This document shows positions 37,062-45,962 of a DNA stretch of 64,000 nucleotides, piece after piece (the stretch's first letter is position 1; each line of letters opens with the position of its first letter). The notes beneath the pieces were generated by a model. The model was not told the DNA's origin and made no database searches. It saw only the letters and a program-made list of their open reading frames with translations. A program made the translations under genes and the position numbers. The stretch spans positions 124,001-188,000 of the forward strand of contig PQAL01000019.1 of the NCBI GenBank assembly GCA_003105035.1. Direction: 5' to 3'. Origin of the DNA: Anaerolineales bacterium (lineage in GTDB: Bacteria > Chloroflexota > Anaerolineae > Anaerolineales > UBA4823).

Positions 37062-37973
37062 ATGGCGATTGAAGCGCGGAATATTATAAACAGCCGATAT
37101 GGCTTAAATATCGCTTATTTTATTGGCAGATATCTGCCTGCCTGGATGGGGCGCGGCATCGCTTCATTCGCGGCAGACCAACTGTCATCACGCAAGGATT
37201 GGCCGATGGTGCGGGCTGCCCGTTTAAATCAGTGGGTAGTGCGGGGTGAGCAGCTTTCAGCTCGCCTCCTGGATGAGGCTGTGAGGGATAACTTCCGCAG
37301 CACGGCGCATTCGATTTTCGACCTGTACCATAACATTAATAACCCCGATATATTCCGTAAAATCATTAATGTCGATCCAATTGCTGAACAATTCGTCCAG
37401 CGACCCGAATTTACCGAGCGTGGTCTGGTAATCTCTGCAGTGCATCTAAGCAGCTTTGATTTCATTGGTCAGGCTGCGGGTACTGTTGGGGTAAAAGCCA
37501 TGTTCCTGGTCTTACCCGACCTGAACCCGGGCTATCAGAAACAGCTGGAGATGCGCCGCGAAAAGGGTATGAACATCCATCCCACGACCCCGGGGGTAAT
37601 TAAACAGGCAGTCAAGTATCTGCGGGAGGGTGGCGTGGTGATGACCGGGATCGACCGACCGGATGAGAGTTACCCTTATCGCCCATGCTTCTTTGGGCGA
37701 CCGGCAGCTCTGCCTGTGCATCATGTATTCCTGGCCCTTAAAGCCCAGGTGCCAGTTCTCGTCGCAGGGGTCGTCTGGCAACCGGACAAGCGCTACCACT
37801 TCCTATTCTCCGACCCTATCGAGATGGAGCCCCATCCTGACCGCCAGGCGGAGATTATCCTTAATGCCGAAAAGATCTTGCGTGTGGCGGAGGGCTACAT
37901 CCGTCAATACCCCAACCAATGGGCAATGACCTTCCCAGTCTGGCCGGGTATCATGGATCAGGTTCCTGAATGA
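37062..37973 (+). CDS. LpxL/HtrB-family lipid acyltransferase
   Basis: 303 residues. The catalytic HxxxxD motif is His128 to Asp133 (HLSSFD). The glycerolipid-binding segment is GVVMTGIDRPDESYPYRPCFFGRPAALP. A hydrophobic N-terminal part suggests membrane association. The family transfers acyl chains to lipid A or, in Actinobacteria (PatA), to phosphatidylinositol mannosides. It is followed 21 bp later by a CDP-alcohol phosphatidyltransferase, so acylation of a phospholipid headgroup product is the more likely role. The SD is weak. Confidence 0.82.
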   Translation: MAIEARNIINSRYGLNIAYFIGRYLPAWMGRGIASFAADQLSSRKDWPMVRAARLNQWVVRGEQLSARLLDEAVRDNFRSTAHSIFDLYHNINNPDIFRKIINVDPIAEQFVQRPEFTERGLVISAVHLSSFDFIGQAAGTVGVKAMFLVLPDLNPGYQKQLEMRREKGMNIHPTTPGVIKQAVKYLREGGVVMTGIDRPDESYPYRPCFFGRPAALPVHHVFLALKAQVPVLVAGVVWQPDKRYHFLFSDPIEMEPHPDRQAEIILNAEKILRVAEGYIRQYPNQWAMTFPVWPGIMDQVPE

Positions 37974-37994
37974 AAATATCACGGGAGGGAAAAC

Positions 37995-38675
37995 ATGAGT
38001 GAAATCAAGGATCATAAGCGGGTAAATGACATCCTTTTAGGACCGCTTGAACGCCCTGCCCTTCAGTGGCTGGCAGCCCATTTGCCCGCCTGGGCAACAC
38101 CCGACCTGATGACTGTGATTGGCATCATTGGAGCGTTGATCATCACCCTGGGGTATGGATTAAGCCGCTATAATCCTGCATTTTTATGGCTGGCCACGTT
38201 TGGTTTTATCGTCAACTGGTTTGGAGACAGCCTGGATGGTACCCTGGCACGCTACCGCCATATTGAGCGTCCAAAATATGGCTTCTTTATCGACCATGTC
38301 ACCGACTGCCTTACCGAGATCATCATCATCCTGGGTCTGGGTTTGACTTTCTACATCAGCTTTTCGGTGGCGGCCATGTGCTGCATCGCTTATATTTCAA
38401 TGTCGGTGCTGGTCTACGTCCGCATGAATGTGATGGGTGAATTCAAGATCTCATACGGCAAGCTGGGGCCCACCGAAGTAAGGGTGCTGGCTATCCTGCT
38501 CAATACAGCCATGTTCATCTTCGGTGTGTATAAAATCAACTTCTCGTTGGGCGGTGTTACAGCTGCCATCAGCCCGTATGACCTGGTTGTGGCAATTATC
38601 GCTCTGCTATTGATCTACTTCTTCGGTGAAACGAGCTTTAAACAGGCTGTAGCCTTGCGAAATTTACACGAGTGA
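37995..38675 (+). CDS. CDP-alcohol phosphatidyltransferase
   Basis: 226 residues, about six membrane helices. The full family signature is present: Asp78, Asp81-Gly82, Ala85-Arg86, Gly96, Asp100, Asp104 (DSLDGTLAR then GFFIDHVTD). The enzyme joins a CDP-diacylglycerol phosphatidyl group to an alcohol such as glycerol phosphate or inositol phosphate. The acceptor cannot be read from sequence. SD GGGAGG before the ATG. It follows the acyltransferase with a 21-bp gap. The last 12 bp overlap the convergent amidase gene. Confidence 0.88.
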   Translation: MSEIKDHKRVNDILLGPLERPALQWLAAHLPAWATPDLMTVIGIIGALIITLGYGLSRYNPAFLWLATFGFIVNWFGDSLDGTLARYRHIERPKYGFFIDHVTDCLTEIIIILGLGLTFYISFSVAAMCCIAYISMSVLVYVRMNVMGEFKISYGKLGPTEVRVLAILLNTAMFIFGVYKINFSLGGVTAAISPYDLVVAIIALLLIYFFGETSFKQAVALRNLHE

Positions 38676-40061
38676 AGATGTCTGCTTCGGCAGATCCCTG
38701 CAGCGTTCAAACAACTCTCCAGCAAGGATTACTTTATCTTCTGTCCATGCCTTGCCTACGATCTGCAACCCGATAGGCAGCCCACTTTTCGACCAACCGC
38801 AAAGCAGTGAGAGGGCAGGCAAGCCAGTCAGGTTGAATGGAGCGGTAAAGCGCGTCAGCAAGCGGGCACGTTCCAGCGCATCCGCTGAACCGCGCCTGGG
38901 TGCGGTGATCGGCACGGTTGGTGTGAGCAGCAGGTCAAACTCGTTAAAGAATTGGTCGAACTGGTGTCGCAGGACGGTCTGCAGGCGGCGGGCTTCTGCA
39001 TATTCAATGGCTCTGAAAGATGCCCCGGTTTGGAGGCGCTTGAGTACATCGCTACCAAATCCTTGAGGCTGCTCAACCAGGCGCTGGTAATGAAAAGCAG
39101 CAGCATCAGCAGGAGTCATCAGACCATTGGCTATGGCTGCCTCGCGTGCCTCTGATAATGCCACTTCATCAACGCGAGCTCCAAGATTTTCAAATATTGT
39201 CACTGATTGTTGGATGGCTTCGTGCACCTCTGGGTCAATAATTTCAGGATCGGTGAAATAATCGTTGTTTGCCAGGGCAATCCGCCAGCCTTGAATGCCG
39301 TTATCCGGTATGCTCAGATAATCCACCACCGGTTGGTCGACTGACCAGGCATCCTGCGGGTCATAGCCTGCGATGGCATTTAGTAAGATGGCGACATCAC
39401 GCACGCAGCGCGCCATAGGTCCGGCGTGGTCCAGGTTCCAACTTAATGGAATAACGCCGCGCAGGCTCACCCTGCCATACGTCGGCTTAAGGCCAACCAC
39501 CCCACAACATGCCGAAGGGATGCGGATGGACCCACCAGTGTCACTGCCCACCGCACCCATGCATAGTCCAGCAGCCAGGGCAGCAGCGTTCCCACCCGAT
39601 GAGCCCCCCGAGATGCACTTCAGGTCCCAGGGATTACAGCAATCACCATAATGAGGGTTTTCGTTCGTCACACCCAGGGCAATTTCGTGCATATTGAGCT
39701 TCCCCACTAACACACAACCGGCCCCTTTAAGCTTCTGCACCACGGCAGCATCAGCTTTAGGGAAGTATTCCGAAAAAAAAGTCGATCCTGCGGTTGTGCG
39801 GATGCCCTCGGTTTCAAAGAGATCTTTCAACCCCAGCGGAATGCCATGCAGAGGTCCCTTATATATTCCATTGATAATTTCCTGCTCCGCCAGGCGCGCT
39901 TGCTGTAAGGCTAGCTCTGGAGTGACGGTGATGAATGCATTCACCTTATCATTGAATAATTCGATGCGCTCGATATGGGCTTTCGTCAGCTCGACTGGTG
40001 ATATTTCTTTATGCTCAAGCAACGCTGCGGCTTGATTTAACGTCAACGATGTTAACTCCAT
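38664..40061 (-). CDS. Amidase-signature-family hydrolase (GatA-like)
   Basis: 465 residues from ATG 40061, which has GGGAG upstream; an ATG four codons earlier overlaps that SD. The Ser-cisSer-Lys triad is present: Lys79 (GLKDLF), Ser154/155 in GGSSGG, and Ser178 in SDTGGSIR. Similar to the GatA subunit of the Asp/Glu-tRNA amidotransferase. However, no gatB or gatC is adjacent, so it may be either GatA or a stand-alone amidase. Convergent with the phosphatidyltransferase gene. Confidence 0.85.
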   Translation of the reverse strand: MELTSLTLNQAAALLEHKEISPVELTKAHIERIELFNDKVNAFITVTPELALQQARLAEQEIINGIYKGPLHGIPLGLKDLFETEGIRTTAGSTFFSEYFPKADAAVVQKLKGAGCVLVGKLNMHEIALGVTNENPHYGDCCNPWDLKCISGGSSGGNAAALAAGLCMGAVGSDTGGSIRIPSACCGVVGLKPTYGRVSLRGVIPLSWNLDHAGPMARCVRDVAILLNAIAGYDPQDAWSVDQPVVDYLSIPDNGIQGWRIALANNDYFTDPEIIDPEVHEAIQQSVTIFENLGARVDEVALSEAREAAIANGLMTPADAAAFHYQRLVEQPQGFGSDVLKRLQTGASFRAIEYAEARRLQTVLRHQFDQFFNEFDLLLTPTVPITAPRRGSADALERARLLTRFTAPFNLTGLPALSLLCGWSKSGLPIGLQIVGKAWTEDKVILAGELFERCRDLPKQTSSLV

Positions 40062-40101
40062 ATCTTCTCCCATTTGCTTGGTATTAAAATTTTATTCTCG
40101 T

Positions 40102-40944
40102 CTACTTAACTGCCACCACCCCGAAAGCTCGCGGGGCGCGCCGCACCTGTCTGAAGCCCACTTGTTCCAGCCTGCGCATCACGCCTGCGGTGATGTTCCT
40201 CCCCGATTTACTTTCAGGATCACCAACATAATGAAATAACTGGCTGCGGTTACGCATCACCCGATACAGCTCATGGTAAAACTCGCCTGAATACAGGTCC
40301 CCTGCCAGGCTGAAGACTGGCGGATCATGAATCACACGGGTGAAGCTCGCATCCGGGAAGGTGCTCACCACATCAAAGCTGTCACCCATGAGCTGGGTAA
40401 TTTTTGGGTTATTGAACAAAATCTGAGACCAGGGGTTTCGGAGGCAAACCTCTAAAGCCGCGGGGTCCAGCTCGATTGTTGTGACGTGTTCTGCAGTCCT
40501 GGCAGCTTCAATGGCGGTGTATCCCAGACCGGTGGCTGTATCCAGAACCTGCCCGACCAGGGGCTTGATCGCTCGAATTTTCTCCAGTGTATCCCGGTGT
40601 GGATCGGTGCCCTTGATGCGATGCATGGGGATGCCCGAGACCAACATGGTGGGCGCTCCGGAAGTGGGGTACAGGCTGTACACCCGCTCGGTCTCCTCGG
40701 AATAGAATTGGATCGGTTGGGCATGGCTATCTTCGATAAAAAAACAGCTGGATTCCGATCCGGCGATAATATTTAACTGGTCCCACGACAGGATATCGTC
40801 CTGTGGCAGTTGGAGACCTTTCTCATTAATGGGTAATTCAATGGTGCTGATCCCCAAATCCAGGGACACATTTACATGGGTAGCCCCTTCAGCCTTTGCA
40901 TCGAGTGCCATCTTTGCCTGGTAGAAAGACAGGACTACCATCAT
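40102..40944 (-). CDS. Class I SAM-dependent methyltransferase-fold protein
   Basis: 280 residues. The Rossmann motif I is VLDTATGLGYTAIEAA, motif II TTIELDPAALEVC, and a catalytic-loop-like HDPPVFSLAGDLYSGEFY resembles spermidine-synthase-like and RNA methyltransferase loops. The N-terminal 90 residues form a separate domain. It lies 10 bp downstream of a HAD phosphatase on the same strand. Substrate unknown. Confidence 0.78.
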   Translation of the reverse strand: MMVVLSFYQAKMALDAKAEGATHVNVSLDLGISTIELPINEKGLQLPQDDILSWDQLNIIAGSESSCFFIEDSHAQPIQFYSEETERVYSLYPTSGAPTMLVSGIPMHRIKGTDPHRDTLEKIRAIKPLVGQVLDTATGLGYTAIEAARTAEHVTTIELDPAALEVCLRNPWSQILFNNPKITQLMGDSFDVVSTFPDASFTRVIHDPPVFSLAGDLYSGEFYHELYRVMRNRSQLFHYVGDPESKSGRNITAGVMRRLEQVGFRQVRRAPRAFGVVAVK

Positions 40945-40954
40945 GAAATCCTTT

Positions 40955-41566
40955 TTATCTGCCTGCTAAGCAATCACGAAGTGCTGTGATTGTGTTATTG
41001 GTATCCCGATGCAAGATAGCACATAAGCCTTCTTTACGGGCGGCTTCGATATTCTCTAGCATGTCATCTATAAATACAGTTTCCGATGGTTGGACTCCCA
41101 GGCGTTTAACAGCAAGATGAAAGATGCCCGGGTCTGGCTTGATCATCTTCACCTCGGCTGAAATGATCAGCTGATCAAACAACCCATCGATGCCCCATCG
41201 CTCATGCATGGTTTGGCGCAGGTTATCCCAGGCGTTACTAAGCAACCCCACCTTATAATGAGGATGAAGCTCCCGGATAAATTTCAAGAGCTCCCAATTG
41301 ACATCATCGGCAGACCAGTATTTCTCCAGGAAAGCAGGCATCGCTTCACGGGTAAGATGGAGAGCTTCCCTGACCGATTCCCAGTGCTCATCCACGCTGA
41401 TCTCGCCCTTGGATGCTCGCTGGGCAGAAACGCTCGAGAATACCAGCTCATCCAACCTTGCAAGGGTCACACCTAATTCCTGAGCTAGCTCCTGGCGTGG
41501 GCGGTCATCCACCATGCGCACCAGCACGCCCCCAAAATCGAAAATGACAGCCTGGATTTTTGCCAT
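40955..41566 (-). CDS. HAD-family phosphatase (YihX-like), copy 2
   Basis: 203 residues from ATG 41566; the longer open frame overlaps the upstream HAD gene. Motif I is VIFDFGGVLV (Asp nucleophile), motif II SNAW, motif III Lys in IKPDPGIFHLA, motif IV FIDDMLENIEAA. This pattern matches YihX-type alpha-glucose-1-phosphatases and related haloacid dehalogenases. It lies 8 bp after a paralogue, pointing to tandem duplication. Confidence 0.85.
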   Translation of the reverse strand: MAKIQAVIFDFGGVLVRMVDDRPRQELAQELGVTLARLDELVFSSVSAQRASKGEISVDEHWESVREALHLTREAMPAFLEKYWSADDVNWELLKFIRELHPHYKVGLLSNAWDNLRQTMHERWGIDGLFDQLIISAEVKMIKPDPGIFHLAVKRLGVQPSETVFIDDMLENIEAARKEGLCAILHRDTNNTITALRDCLAGR

Positions 41567-41574
41567 GGATTGTT

Positions 41575-42183
41575 TCAAGACTCTACAAGAAGAGTAGCAA
41601 GGTCTTGCTGCACTTGGCGTGCATCCCTGAAGCGAATGCCACACAGACCAACCTGTATTGCTGCATCTATGTTTGTTTGGGCATCATCCACAAAGACTGC
41701 CTCACTCGCCTTAACCCCAAGTCGATCCAGCACCAGCTGGTATATCTGCGCATCGGGCTTGACCATCCCAACCTCACCGGAGATGACCATCGTATCAAAA
41801 GCGTCCTCGATATGCCACGTCTTTACGATCTGTTTCCGTAAATCATTGGCTGCGTTACTGAGAAGGGCGGTTTTAAAACCCCGGTGCAGGTCGCGGATAT
41901 AATCGACAAGGTCGTTGTCCAGGGCATCTTCGGCAAAGAAAATGTCGATCGCCTCATTGAATTTTTCTGGTGAGAGGTTGAGCACCGATCGTACGTATTC
42001 GAGGTGTTGCTTAATGCTGATTTCACCTCGTTGTGCTTTGCTGCCTGATTCACCCCAGAAAATCAGCTCCTCCAGCTCAGACCGGCTCATCCCAAGGCGT
42101 GCTGCCAGGTGCTCCCGCTGCGCGAAATCGGTGGTGCGCAACAGCACTCCGCCGAGATCGAAGATGATGGCTTTGATCGGCAT
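41575..42183 (-). CDS. HAD-family phosphatase (YihX-like), copy 1
   Basis: 202 residues. Motifs AIIFDLGGVLLR, LLSNAAND, VKPDAQIYQLVLDRLGV and VFVDDAQTNIDAA. Same length and layout as the next gene, clearly a paralogue. First gene of a three-gene minus-strand run ending with the methyltransferase. Specific substrate unknown. Confidence 0.87.
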   Translation of the reverse strand: MPIKAIIFDLGGVLLRTTDFAQREHLAARLGMSRSELEELIFWGESGSKAQRGEISIKQHLEYVRSVLNLSPEKFNEAIDIFFAEDALDNDLVDYIRDLHRGFKTALLSNAANDLRKQIVKTWHIEDAFDTMVISGEVGMVKPDAQIYQLVLDRLGVKASEAVFVDDAQTNIDAAIQVGLCGIRFRDARQVQQDLATLLVES

Positions 42184-42319
42184 GCCAGCAAGTATAACAT
42201 CTGATAAAAACCGTATGCAAACAAAAGAGCACGAAAAACGAATGCTGGGGATACGCCTTGTAACCGTTGCCAGCTCCTCCTACCTTATAATTTTGCAAAC
42301 TTCCTTCTGTCATCTTTGC

Positions 42320-42349
42320 TTGACATCCGCTTAACCCACGATGTATACT
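42320..42349 (+). promoter_or_regulatory. Promoter of the zinc-ribbon gene
   Basis: TTGACA (42320-42325), 18 bases, TATACT (42344-42349), about 60 bp before the gene. Confidence 0.7.
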
Positions 42350-42410
42350 TACGCCTTACAGCAATCCTCTCAATGATTCTTCATAAATTTTGAATTTTAA
42401 GGAGCATATC

Positions 42411-43163
42411 ATGTCCCCCTTCTCTCGCATGCCACGCTATGATATTCGTAATGATGGCGCTGGTCCCTATGCTATCTTTTATTGCGATATGTGCGGGCGC
42501 GAATTCCGCAGCCAACCTGATTATGTCAATACGGTGAAGCAGGATATCGGCAAGTCTGCCCTGGGCGGATTCTTGCGAAAGGTACCCCTGGTCGGAGACG
42601 CTGTTGCAGAAAACGTAGTCGGGGAAGACCCGCGCTACAGCTATAAGATGAGCCCTGCCCAGCTGGAATCTGCCTGGAAACAATGCCAGGTGCATTTTGG
42701 TGAGTGCCCTACCTGCAATCGCATCGTCTGCCTATCAGATTTCGATGCACAGAGCGGCTTCTGCCAGGAAGATAGCCCCCGTACAGAGGAAATATCTGAA
42801 GCGCGGGGCGCCCAGGCTGGAGCTGCGATCAAAGGCTTTGCCACGGCCTTTGGTCTGGGTGGAGCACTCGAAGGCATTGGTAAAACCGTTGAAGCTGCGG
42901 GTAGGGCCAGTGCTCAAATGGCCGTGTGTCCCAACGACGGCACCCTGGCAGCCCCAGGAACCAAATTCTGCCCCGAGTGCGGCTCACCCATGACCCAACC
43001 GGTAGCCACCACTTGCCCGAAATGCGGTGCTGATACTCACGGTGCCAAGTTTTGCCCTAACTGTGGTAATAAAATGGAGCAAGCCCCTACCCACTGCCCA
43101 AATTGCGGGGCCGAGACGAAGGGTGCTAAATTCTGTCCAGAATGCGGGACAAAATTAGGCTAG
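42411..43163 (+). CDS. Multi-zinc-ribbon protein
   Basis: 250 residues. ATG 42411 has AAGGAG six bases upstream. The N-terminal part has CDMCGREF and CPTCNRIVCLSDFD, then a Gly/Ala-rich stretch (about 125-175, AFGLGGALEGIGKTVEAAG) that may associate with membranes or other proteins. The C-terminal half has three successive Cys4 ribbons of the form CPxCG...KFCPxCG (about 180-250). Such tails bind zinc and usually mediate protein contacts. No enzymatic function can be named. Confidence 0.8.
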   Translation: MSPFSRMPRYDIRNDGAGPYAIFYCDMCGREFRSQPDYVNTVKQDIGKSALGGFLRKVPLVGDAVAENVVGEDPRYSYKMSPAQLESAWKQCQVHFGECPTCNRIVCLSDFDAQSGFCQEDSPRTEEISEARGAQAGAAIKGFATAFGLGGALEGIGKTVEAAGRASAQMAVCPNDGTLAAPGTKFCPECGSPMTQPVATTCPKCGADTHGAKFCPNCGNKMEQAPTHCPNCGAETKGAKFCPECGTKLG

Positions 43164-43176
43164 CATTATTGATAAT

Positions 43177-43212
43177 GAAAGGGCAGGCTGAACAAGTCTG
43201 CCCTTTTCTGTT
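43177..43212. terminator. Shared terminator of convergent genes
   Basis: AAAGGGCAG (43178-43186) with CTGCCCTTT (43198-43206), then TTCTGTTT on the plus strand. It lies between the zinc-ribbon gene and the convergent GH15 gene. Confidence 0.8.
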
Positions 43213-45239
43213 TAACCTGCTTTTAAGTGCCTCTTGCGCTGCAGGTAGGTGAGCACTGTGCTGACATACGCAGCATGACTCCAGGTAAGCGGGCTGACTG
43301 ATACCGGCTGGTCAGTGTATGGGTCAACCTGCTCAGCCAATATTCCACTGGGCAAGGCATGCCCTGCCACCCACTCCAGGAGCTCAAGGGCAGGCTGTAG
43401 CTCATCTGGTTTTGTGGCAACCAGCGACAGCCACTCCGCCAGCCATAATGTGCAGATGAACCAGGGATTGCCTGGCACATTGCCGATATCCTGGCTGACC
43501 TGGTGGTAATGGTCATTGGTATAACGCGCCACACCTCCCACACTCGTCTTCACCCACAGCTGGTCGCGGATGGCCTGCATGGTAGGCAGGATCTTTGGGT
43601 CATCCGCCTTATACATGCCAAACTGCCATAACCCAACCAGGCTGGCATCGAGTGTCTCGTCGATCTGCCACTCGCCCTTTTCATTCACATTGACCATGCG
43701 AACAAAGCGTTTCAAGGCAGGTTGCCAAAGGTGTGCCTCTGTGCCAGCTTTGATCTCCCGGGCTGCCTGGTGGTAATGGTTAGCACGCTCGATCTCACCG
43801 AAAGCCTCAGCAAAACGCGCCGCAGCAGTCAAGCCACCCCAGGTGGCTGCCACCGTCCAGCTAAGAATGCCCAGGCGCTCCTCCCAGAGGTCATAACTCG
43901 CTAAGGGTAACCCAGCGTGTGGATCTCGAAAACTTGCCATGAAATCTGCCAGGGGACAAATCAACGTTCGGTACAACGGCTTAATAAAAGCCACATCCCC
44001 GTAACGTGAGAAATGCTCCCACAATGCCCATAACACCAGGGCAGTTTCATCCTCCTGTATAGGCAGGTTCTTAGCACCGTCCACTGCCCAGGGTAACCAG
44101 CTGGAGGCCAGCGAGCCATCCGGGTTATATTTATGCAGCATGTAACCTTCGCGGCTGTGCACCTGGTCGCAGAACTGGAAGAAAGCCCTTGGAAGATCGA
44201 GGTAACCCGCCTTATTCAAGGCGTGTGCTACCAGCGCGCCATCACGCGACCACATGTAGCTGTAAGTGTCGCGCACATCGGAGGAGATATCTGAATCGTT
44301 GGCAGCGATGATGGCACCTCCTTCATCTACCTGGGTCCGAATGGTAAGCAGGCTGCGTTCATATTGGTCTTTCACCTTCTCGGGTAGGCCACTCAGCTCC
44401 GGTAGATGCACCTGTAGCCACAGGCGCCAGAAGGCCACGGTCCGGTCAATAAAAAATTGGGGACCGCGCTGGCGAACCATGCGATTAAGAATCGTCACCG
44501 CCTCGAAATTCTTTCCCACTGCCATCCAATAATAAAGCATTTTTTTCTGCCCACCCTTGACCTGCAGGTTGAAGCCGACCGTTGAGTCGACTGAGCCATG
44601 GGCTACCACGCCGCAGGCCAGCTCACCATCTTCTGCATCCTTCCAGGTGCCTTGGAGGTTGCGGATTTCCTTCAATCCACAAGCCCACTGGTGGACCCCC
44701 ACCAAAATACCCGGGAATGTCTCCAGTGATGGCTCCCAACCTGGCCTGGGCTGCCCCTCCCCGGTCAATACAGCACCATTCATCATGAACCAGTACTTAT
44801 CTTTGTAATGAAAGATTGCCCGCCGCTCCGGTTCATAATAGGCGGTATCACCAATATCGTTTCCGGCGATGTGAAAATCATGGTGGAAGAATACCCGGAT
44901 CTCACGCTCTTCAGGCTGCAGGTTTTCGATTTCCATACGCCTGATTAAAAGGTCTTCGTGAAAATCCACCATATCGGCACATTCGAGCCTCACCCGCAGG
45001 TTTGGGTGTTCCATCACCACTGCGCTCACCAGGGTTTCTGGTTGATATTTAATGCTCCGCTGCCAGCGTGCATCGTCAAACCAGCAGAACTGGCCATCCA
45101 CCCACACACCGGTCCGGAAGGGATGCCCCAAAGCATGGTTTTCCTGCCCAACATGCGGCCAGTAGAGATCACGTATTTGATAAGTTTGGTCAAAAGCTAC
45201 CAGCAATGAGCCATTTCCGAGCGGTAAATCTCTGGGCAT
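43212..45239 (-). CDS. Glycoside hydrolase family 15 enzyme (glucoamylase/glucodextranase type)
   Basis: 675 residues. ATG 45239 has AAGGAGG upstream. An N-terminal beta-sandwich (about 1-270) precedes the alpha/alpha barrel (about 290-670). The barrel carries YSYMWSRDGALVAHAL, YDLWEERLGILSWTVAA (first catalytic Glu region) and LAEQVDPYTDQPVSVSPLTWSHA (second catalytic Glu region). No signal peptide, so it is probably cytoplasmic and acts on glycogen, maltodextrin or trehalose-like glucosides, releasing glucose. Single-gene unit. Confidence 0.9.
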   Translation of the reverse strand: MPRDLPLGNGSLLVAFDQTYQIRDLYWPHVGQENHALGHPFRTGVWVDGQFCWFDDARWQRSIKYQPETLVSAVVMEHPNLRVRLECADMVDFHEDLLIRRMEIENLQPEEREIRVFFHHDFHIAGNDIGDTAYYEPERRAIFHYKDKYWFMMNGAVLTGEGQPRPGWEPSLETFPGILVGVHQWACGLKEIRNLQGTWKDAEDGELACGVVAHGSVDSTVGFNLQVKGGQKKMLYYWMAVGKNFEAVTILNRMVRQRGPQFFIDRTVAFWRLWLQVHLPELSGLPEKVKDQYERSLLTIRTQVDEGGAIIAANDSDISSDVRDTYSYMWSRDGALVAHALNKAGYLDLPRAFFQFCDQVHSREGYMLHKYNPDGSLASSWLPWAVDGAKNLPIQEDETALVLWALWEHFSRYGDVAFIKPLYRTLICPLADFMASFRDPHAGLPLASYDLWEERLGILSWTVAATWGGLTAAARFAEAFGEIERANHYHQAAREIKAGTEAHLWQPALKRFVRMVNVNEKGEWQIDETLDASLVGLWQFGMYKADDPKILPTMQAIRDQLWVKTSVGGVARYTNDHYHQVSQDIGNVPGNPWFICTLWLAEWLSLVATKPDELQPALELLEWVAGHALPSGILAEQVDPYTDQPVSVSPLTWSHAAYVSTVLTYLQRKRHLKAG

Positions 45240-45372
45240 AATTTCCTCCTTCTCGCCTTACTTGATTATAAGGGTAACCTCTATAGCATCATATTAATGG
45301 ATTAATAACCCGCCGTCATTCCCTGCCACTTCAAACAATCTGATGGCATCTAAGGGATAGAGAGGAACCCAA

Positions 45373-45876
45373 ATGAGCGACCTGATTGAATTCCGAAAGA
45401 TGAAAGATGATTTATTCGCCAATGATGGACAAAGCCCGCTTACACCAGGACAAAAAAAGAGCTTCAAAGGCCTCAAGTATTTCCCGCCTAATCCAAGCCT
45501 TGATTTGGAAGTGACGGTGGAAGAATACCCGGATAAGCAGCAGATCAAGATGCAAACCACCACGGGTGAGATCCAGGAATATGAACGCTATGGAAAGTTC
45601 AATTTTATTGTTGAAGGTCAGCCTGCTGAACTGACCATTTATCGCAGCGAGGATGGCTATTTTCTCCCTTTTGTGGACAGCCTGGCAAGCCGCGAGACCT
45701 ACCCCGCTGGCCGTTACCTCGAGCCTGTGCCGCTGAACAGCCACCGCTTTAAAGTGGATTTCAATATGGCATATAACCCTTATTGTGCCTATAACGATTA
45801 TTGGTCTTGCCCACTCACACCCTTCGAAAACCACCTCAAAGTGCCTATCCGTGCCGGGGAAAAGCTTTTCCATTAA
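45373..45876 (+). CDS. DUF1684 family protein
   Basis: 167 residues, SD AGAGGA. The C-terminal half matches the conserved pattern of DUF1684: SRETYPAGRYL, VDFNMAYNPYCAYNDYWSCPLTPFEN and PIRAGEK. The N-terminal part has FRKMKDDLFAND and a Pro-rich beta segment. The family is widespread and of unknown biochemical role. Nothing nearby suggests a partner. Confidence 0.9.
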   Translation: MSDLIEFRKMKDDLFANDGQSPLTPGQKKSFKGLKYFPPNPSLDLEVTVEEYPDKQQIKMQTTTGEIQEYERYGKFNFIVEGQPAELTIYRSEDGYFLPFVDSLASRETYPAGRYLEPVPLNSHRFKVDFNMAYNPYCAYNDYWSCPLTPFENHLKVPIRAGEKLFH

Positions 45877-45883
45877 ATAATTA

Positions 45884-45925
45884 TGCAAAAGGGGCTGCCC
45901 ATCTATTTGACAACCCCTCTTTGCA
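45884..45925. terminator. Probable bidirectional terminator
   Basis: Imperfect stem GCAAAAGGGGCTG with CAACCCCTCTTTGC between two convergent genes. The T runs are short on both strands. Confidence 0.5.
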
Positions 45926-45962
45926 TTCGTGATGGCCGTCGAAAAAACTGACCTTCGATCGA

